Of a stretch of DNA of 64,000 nt, positions 59,289 to 64,000 are shown piece after piece. The stretch comes from Anaeramoeba flamelloides (lineage: Eukaryota > Metamonada > Anaeramoebidae). Each line of letters starts with the position of its first letter. The stretch's first letter is position 1. The position numbers and the translations under genes were made by a program. The DNA lies in assembly GCA_027625915.1 (NCBI GenBank), contig JANTQA010000026.1, positions 5,022,001 to 5,086,000 of the forward strand, read 5' to 3'. Under the pieces are notes generated by a model. That model searched no databases. It saw only the letters and a program-made list of their open reading frames with translations, and was not told the origin of the DNA.

Positions 59289-59577
59289 CGAGTAATTTGA
59301 AGAATTTTTAATAATAAAGACAAAAAAACACGGACTTTCAAGACAAATTTAATGAATAAAATCTGATGAATCACCATTAGGAAACATATATAAAAAGTAA
59401 AAGAAAAAAGATGGGGTTTTAATAATTTTTTATTTGGTATGATTTTAGGATAATTTTTTTGAATTATTATAATATGTAATTTTCAAAAAAAATTTTTATA
59501 AAAAATAATAAAAAAAAATTTACAAAATTTATTTTTTTTAAAAATAAAAAAAAAATAAAAAAATATAATAATGTTTT

Positions 59578-59850
59578 TTAATGATTTTCAATTTTTTTTT
59601 GGTTTTGTGGTGAATGATTTTTATTTTTAATCTTTAAATTTTGATTATTAATTTTTGTATTTTTTTGTTTATTTTCAATAAAAATAGCTTTACAATCATT
59701 TTTTCTGCTTTTTTTATGTATGGCTTTGATTATTCCATTTTCAAATCCAAAATTATTTGATTTAATTTTTTCATTTTCAATTTGATGAAGAGTTTTTTTT
59801 TCAATATCAACATCATTATCATCATTATTGTTATTATGATTATGATTATG

Positions 59851-59909
<59 letters not shown>

Positions 59910-62900
59910 CGTCATCATCATCATTATTATTATTATTAAAATTTTTTTTAATTTTTTTTTTCATTTTCAAATCTTTTTTTGATTTTTGTTGTAATAATAT
60001 TTTTCTTTTTAATTCAATATTTTTCTTGGATTCTTTTAGATTTTTTATATCATTTTCAATTATTGGTTTAAATAATTCTCGAAAGGTACGCTTTCTAGAT
60101 GCATCATTCTGTGGAAGAGAAAGGATTTGTTGTATTTCCTTATTTGGTTTCATTTGTTCAATTTTTTCGTTTTTGTCAATCTGATCTATTTTTTCGATCC
60201 AATTTATTTGGTTTGTTTCATTTTGTTTCTCCTTTTGCTGAGTATCAATTTGATTTAAACCATTTGAATCGGTTTTTACATTTGGAGAATAATCAAGTGG
60301 ATTTATTTTCGGATCACTAGGTAACCAAATTGTTGTTTTAAAAGGGAAATCATCATCATCATCATTGTTGTTGTTGTTGCCACCATTTGGATTTACACTC
60401 ACCTCATCATCATCATCATCATCATCATCATCACCACCACCACTACCATTACCATCATTGTTATCATTACCATAACCATAATAGTCATCATCATTTTCGA
60501 TCATTTCATCACCTGAACTTGTGTCGCTGTCTTCATATTGGGTAATTTGTGGTTGGGGATAATAATTAAAATAAGTTCTGTCTGGTGTTTCATTCAAATA
60601 ATCGGGTATGCTTTGTTGGCTATAGAATTTTTTTCGTTTTTTATTTACTTTATTTTTTTTATCTTTCTGAATAATTTCATTAAAAACTTGTGTATATTTA
60701 ATAGTCTTCATCCAATTTTTATAGTTCTCGACCAAATAATTGATAATTATTTTTAAATTTAATTCTGATACCTTTTTAAAAATTTCTAATAAACAAGAAC
60801 TTAGCATATCATATTGCTCTCCTCGATTTTTGACACAAATAATAATTGTGTCCCAAAGATTATGATCTATTGAATAATCGATACACGAAGTGTCATTAAT
60901 TAATAAAAAGGTTTTAAAAAATCTTGTAGTTGCCAGACATATTTCTTCATTATCTGAAAATAATAGAATAATAAATTTATCTAAAATTTCCTTTTTAATG
61001 AAAAATAGCTTTACTCTCCAATCTTGGTTTGTAATACAAAAGGATATTAAATCGAAAAGTAACGATATAACTTGATTTCGTTCTATTTCTTTCATTTCTT
61101 CACTGAAAATATCAGAATGTAAACCATTTTTTTGATCATATACATTTCCCTTTTGATCAAGTTTTTTTTTCTGCAGTTCTTCTTCTTTTTCTTCTTCTAG
61201 GAGTATTTCTGTTTTTATAAATTCTTTCATTTCATTTTTTTCTTCACTTTCTCCTGCTCCGTAATTTTTGATTTTATTATTTGGATTGATTTTTGTTAAT
61301 TTTTGTTTTATGTCATCTTCATTTACAATCGCTTCTCCTTCCCCTACACTTACCACCTCTGGCAGTTCTTCGTTTTCTTTGTCATTAAGATAGATTTTTT
61401 CTTTTTCTTTTTGTTTTTCTTCTTCTGTTTGTTTTTCTTGGTTTTTTTTCTTGATATTATATTCTATTTTTTGATTTTCTTTTTGCAATTTTGTAAATTC
61501 AACATTGTTATTTTCTTCATAACTTTCTTTTTTTTTTGTTTGATTTTTTTCTTCATTTATAACTTTTTGTTGAATAATACTGCCATTAGCATCATCATTA
61601 TTCCCACTAACGATTTCATTATTACCAATGCTTATTACTCGTTGTTCCTTATTATCATTATTATTGTCATCGTCATCATATATGGTATTATTATTATTGT
61701 TGTTGTTGTTGTTAACTGAATTTGATCTTTTATTTGTTAAAGCCTGCTTTTGCTTTAAACTCGATTTTGTTTGTTCTATTTCAATTTTCCCTTTTAAATT
61801 TTGCTCTAATTTGTTTTCATTATCATAATTGTAAGAATCACCAATTTTTTTTCCATTTACAAGACCTTTTTCTTTATTATTTTTTTCTTTATTATTATCA
61901 TCATTCACATTTTTATTCTTACCACCATTGGATTTATCGAAATTTTTTTCTAAATTTGTTTTATTCTTTTCAATAAAATCAAAAATTGGTTGAATTAATT
62001 CTCTTAAAATTTGTTCACAAAATACATTAACGAAACGCTTTTTTAAAATCCACATTTCCAAAGTTTGCGGATCTAATAGCATTCTAAAAAAATCAATTAA
62101 TAAGTATTTCACATTACTTCCAACACCCCAATCTTGGATAAGTAATGAAAGTGAACGGAAAAATTGAAATCCATTTTCTTGTTCATTTTTACTTATTAAG
62201 ACATTTCTTATTTTATTTGGGTGCTGGTTCATTAATTCAATCAAAATCTCAATTGTTTGGATTTGAATTGAATTATTATTCCTGATTATTAAAGCAAATT
62301 GCAAAATATTAAAAATTTTACTTTCCTCGATAATTTCAAAAAATATTATTTTTAGTCGCTGGTTGGTTTTTATAATTTTAATTATTTCAAAAAAAAAATT
62401 TAAAATATATTCTTTACTTTCATTATTTATACTTGAATTTGCAGTAATTATAGGATTTGTATTGATTGTACGATTTGTATTAATTGTAGAATTTGTGTTA
62501 ATTGTGGAATTTGTAGTAATTGTGGTATCTGTTGATGTTAAAGATTCAAATATTTGATATAACGATTCAAATAATTCTTCCATTTTGCCCAGCTTGTTGA
62601 CTATTAATGTGTCAGTTTCGCTAATTAGTTGATATAAATGCACGGCTACAGTGTCGGGTATTAATTGAAATAATATATTATCTTTCAGAAAGCGTAGTCT
62701 AAAATCATAATGGATTAATTCAATTATTTCTGGATTTAATATTAATAATGGTTGGAATTTTGCTTTATTCAATAAAAATGACCGAATTCTTTTTTGGATA
62801 AGATTTGGATTTTTTGTTTTGAGAAAATAAAAATTATTTTCTTCGAAATCCATTTCTTCTTCAATTGGAATCGTTGATTTTTTATTTTTTGGAGATTCTT

Positions 62901-64000
62901 CATTCATTAATTGATGTTCATTATTCAAATCATTTACGCTTTTATTTTGGTCATTTTTATTCATCTGGTTATCTTGATGTTTTTTATTCATAACTTTTTC
63001 ATTTGAATCATTTTTTTGAGTTACTTTTAATTCTTTATTTCCTTTGTTCGCTTGTTGAATAATTTCATCATCTTTTTCTTTACGATTTTTCCTTTCATTT
63101 TCATTTTCATTTTCATTTTCATTTTCTTCCAATTCATTTTCGATTTCCTTATTTATTTGTCTATTAGTTTTTTCTAGTTCTTTTTCTTTTTCTTTTTCTT
63201 TTTCTTTTTCATTTTCTTTTCTTATTTCTTTATTAATTTGTTTGTTGGTATTTTTTTTTACATAGCTCTTTGATTTTACATTTTTGTTTTCAATTTTTAC
63301 AGAATTATTAAGATCATTAATTTTTACTACCTTAAGAACATGAACATCTTCTCCAAAATCTTCGATTCTATCAAAATCTGTTGAAAAATTTGGATTATAT
63401 TCCATAACGCTTATTGTTTCTAATAATCTGCTTTTGGAAAACATTTGGCGAACTATTTCTGAGACATTAAAGTTTAATAAAATTTTATAAATTTCAAAGA
63501 GTAATTGCAAGTTTGGTAGATCTGGTTCTCTTTCTAATTGTTGAAATAGATTGTAAAATTCTTTGAAATACCCCTTTTTGTTTCATTTAATTTGTTTTGT
63601 TTTGTTTTTTATGTTTTTTGTGGTTTATTTGTGTTTTGTATTTTTTGTTTGTTTGTTCGTTTGATTTTTGAAAAAAAATAGGAAATTATTGTAAGTTTTT
63701 CTGGATTAAAATTTTACTATTCCTGTTTTTTGGTGTTTAGTTATTTACTAAAAAAACCCATTAAAAAAAAGAGTGAAAAAAATTCGTTTAATTGAAAAAA
63801 GAGAAACACAAAAGGTTTTGTTTTTTTTTTTTCAGCAACACAAAAGAAAAAGAAGAAACAAGAAACAAAAAAGAAAAAAGAAAAAAAAAAAATACTTTTT
63901 TAATTATATAAGAAACATGAAAGCTACGATCATAAAAAGGGCATTTTTCTAATTTGGACTTGATTTTTTTCAGGTTTTTTAGATTAACGGAAGGCAAAAG
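59578..64000 (-). CDS. Serine/threonine-protein phosphatase 4 regulatory subunit 3 (SMEK/Psy2), 5' partial
   Basis: Minus strand. An exon enters from the right edge (64000-63896: LPSVNLKNLKKIKSKLEKC), then comes a 322-bp intron, then the main exon 63573-59578, stop TAA; 1,366 residues are visible. The join IIKK-GYFKEFYNLFQQLE matches the SMEK helical repeat (human GYIKKLLQLFQACE). Further matches are ISVMEYNPNFSTDFDRIEDF (VGCLEYDPA), DFRLRFLKDNILFQLIPDT, FFRMLLDPQTLEMW (LLRTLIDPENM) and CITNQDWRVKLFFI to YTQVFNEI. PP4R3 targets the PP4 catalytic subunit with PP4R2 to DNA-repair, centrosome and MEK-pathway substrates. The N-terminal EVH1/PH-like domain lies beyond the window. It is longer than the usual 820 or so residues because of K/E-, N- and D-rich inserts between conserved blocks and in the tail, including a run of about 22 Asn near 59845-59910. 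Confidence 0.92.

Noticed and set aside
59782-59982. Poly-isoleucine frame on the plus strand
   Set aside because: Antisense of the Asn/Asp run in PP4R3.
1-64000. CRISPR arrays, bacterial operons, rRNA and tRNA genes
   Set aside because: None seen; the gene structure is eukaryotic with introns, and no regularly spaced direct repeats with unique spacers occur.

Overview
This 64-kb window is eukaryotic nuclear DNA from an AT-rich protist. Evidence: GT-AG introns of roughly 75-550 bp interrupt conserved genes, including a 10-nt micro-exon in a Rab gene. Eukaryote-only proteins are present (NatC subunit NAA35/MAK10, PP4 regulatory subunit 3/SMEK, Rab and Rho GTPases, LIM, SPRY, PH-PX-ankyrin and a talin-like FERM head). 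All host genes whose 3' end I can see use TAA, with no in-frame TGA or TAG in the exons. Proteins carry long K/E, N, T and D runs, and intergenic DNA is long and repeat-filled. This suits a free-living amoeboid protist. The K/E-rich inserts, expanded small GTPases and long spacers remind me most of Anaeramoeba (Metamonada), with Amoebozoa as the alternative; this is an impression, not proof.

Layout. 0.1-3.3 kb: a nested pair of palindromic TA-flanked MITEs and a 5'-truncated LINE. 5.4-6.3 kb: an intronless LIM protein. 10-10.9 kb: a small intron-bearing gene of unknown function. 14.5-15.5 kb: the last exon of an uncharacterised gene with a restriction-endonuclease-like look. 16-17.1 kb: a 69-codon ORF next to a decayed repeat copy of itself. 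21.1-21.9 kb: the first exons of a talin-like F0-F1 head. 26.9-35.7 kb: a lysine-rich exon followed by a PH-PX-ankyrin gene, probably one gene across a 2.7-kb intron. 37.9-39.1 kb: a coiled-coil SPRY protein. 40.6-41.8 kb: a better preserved LINE fragment. 43.4-46.3 kb (minus): NAA35 in three exons. 49.0-50.3 kb: a Rab5-type GTPase in six exons. 55.3-56.0 kb: a divergent Rho-like GTPase without its G3 motif. 59.6-64.0 kb (minus): PP4R3, running off the right edge.

The genes form no operon or visible pathway. Several fit membrane traffic, adhesion and cytoskeleton (Rab5-like, Rho-like, LIM, talin head, PH-PX-ANK), as expected of a crawling, phagocytic cell; NAA35 and PP4R3 are housekeeping.

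Much of the spacer is mobile or duplicated DNA: LINE fragments, a SINE-like insertion with a 15-bp target duplication proven by the empty site in sister repeats, a MITE family with TTAA flanks, palindromic TA-flanked MITEs, three foldback elements, a 354-bp tandem duplication, and a dispersed repeat whose core matches the 69-codon ORF. Intron-exon limits were placed by eye from splice signals, frame and family homology; those in NAA35, Rab and PP4R3 are well constrained, the others less so.
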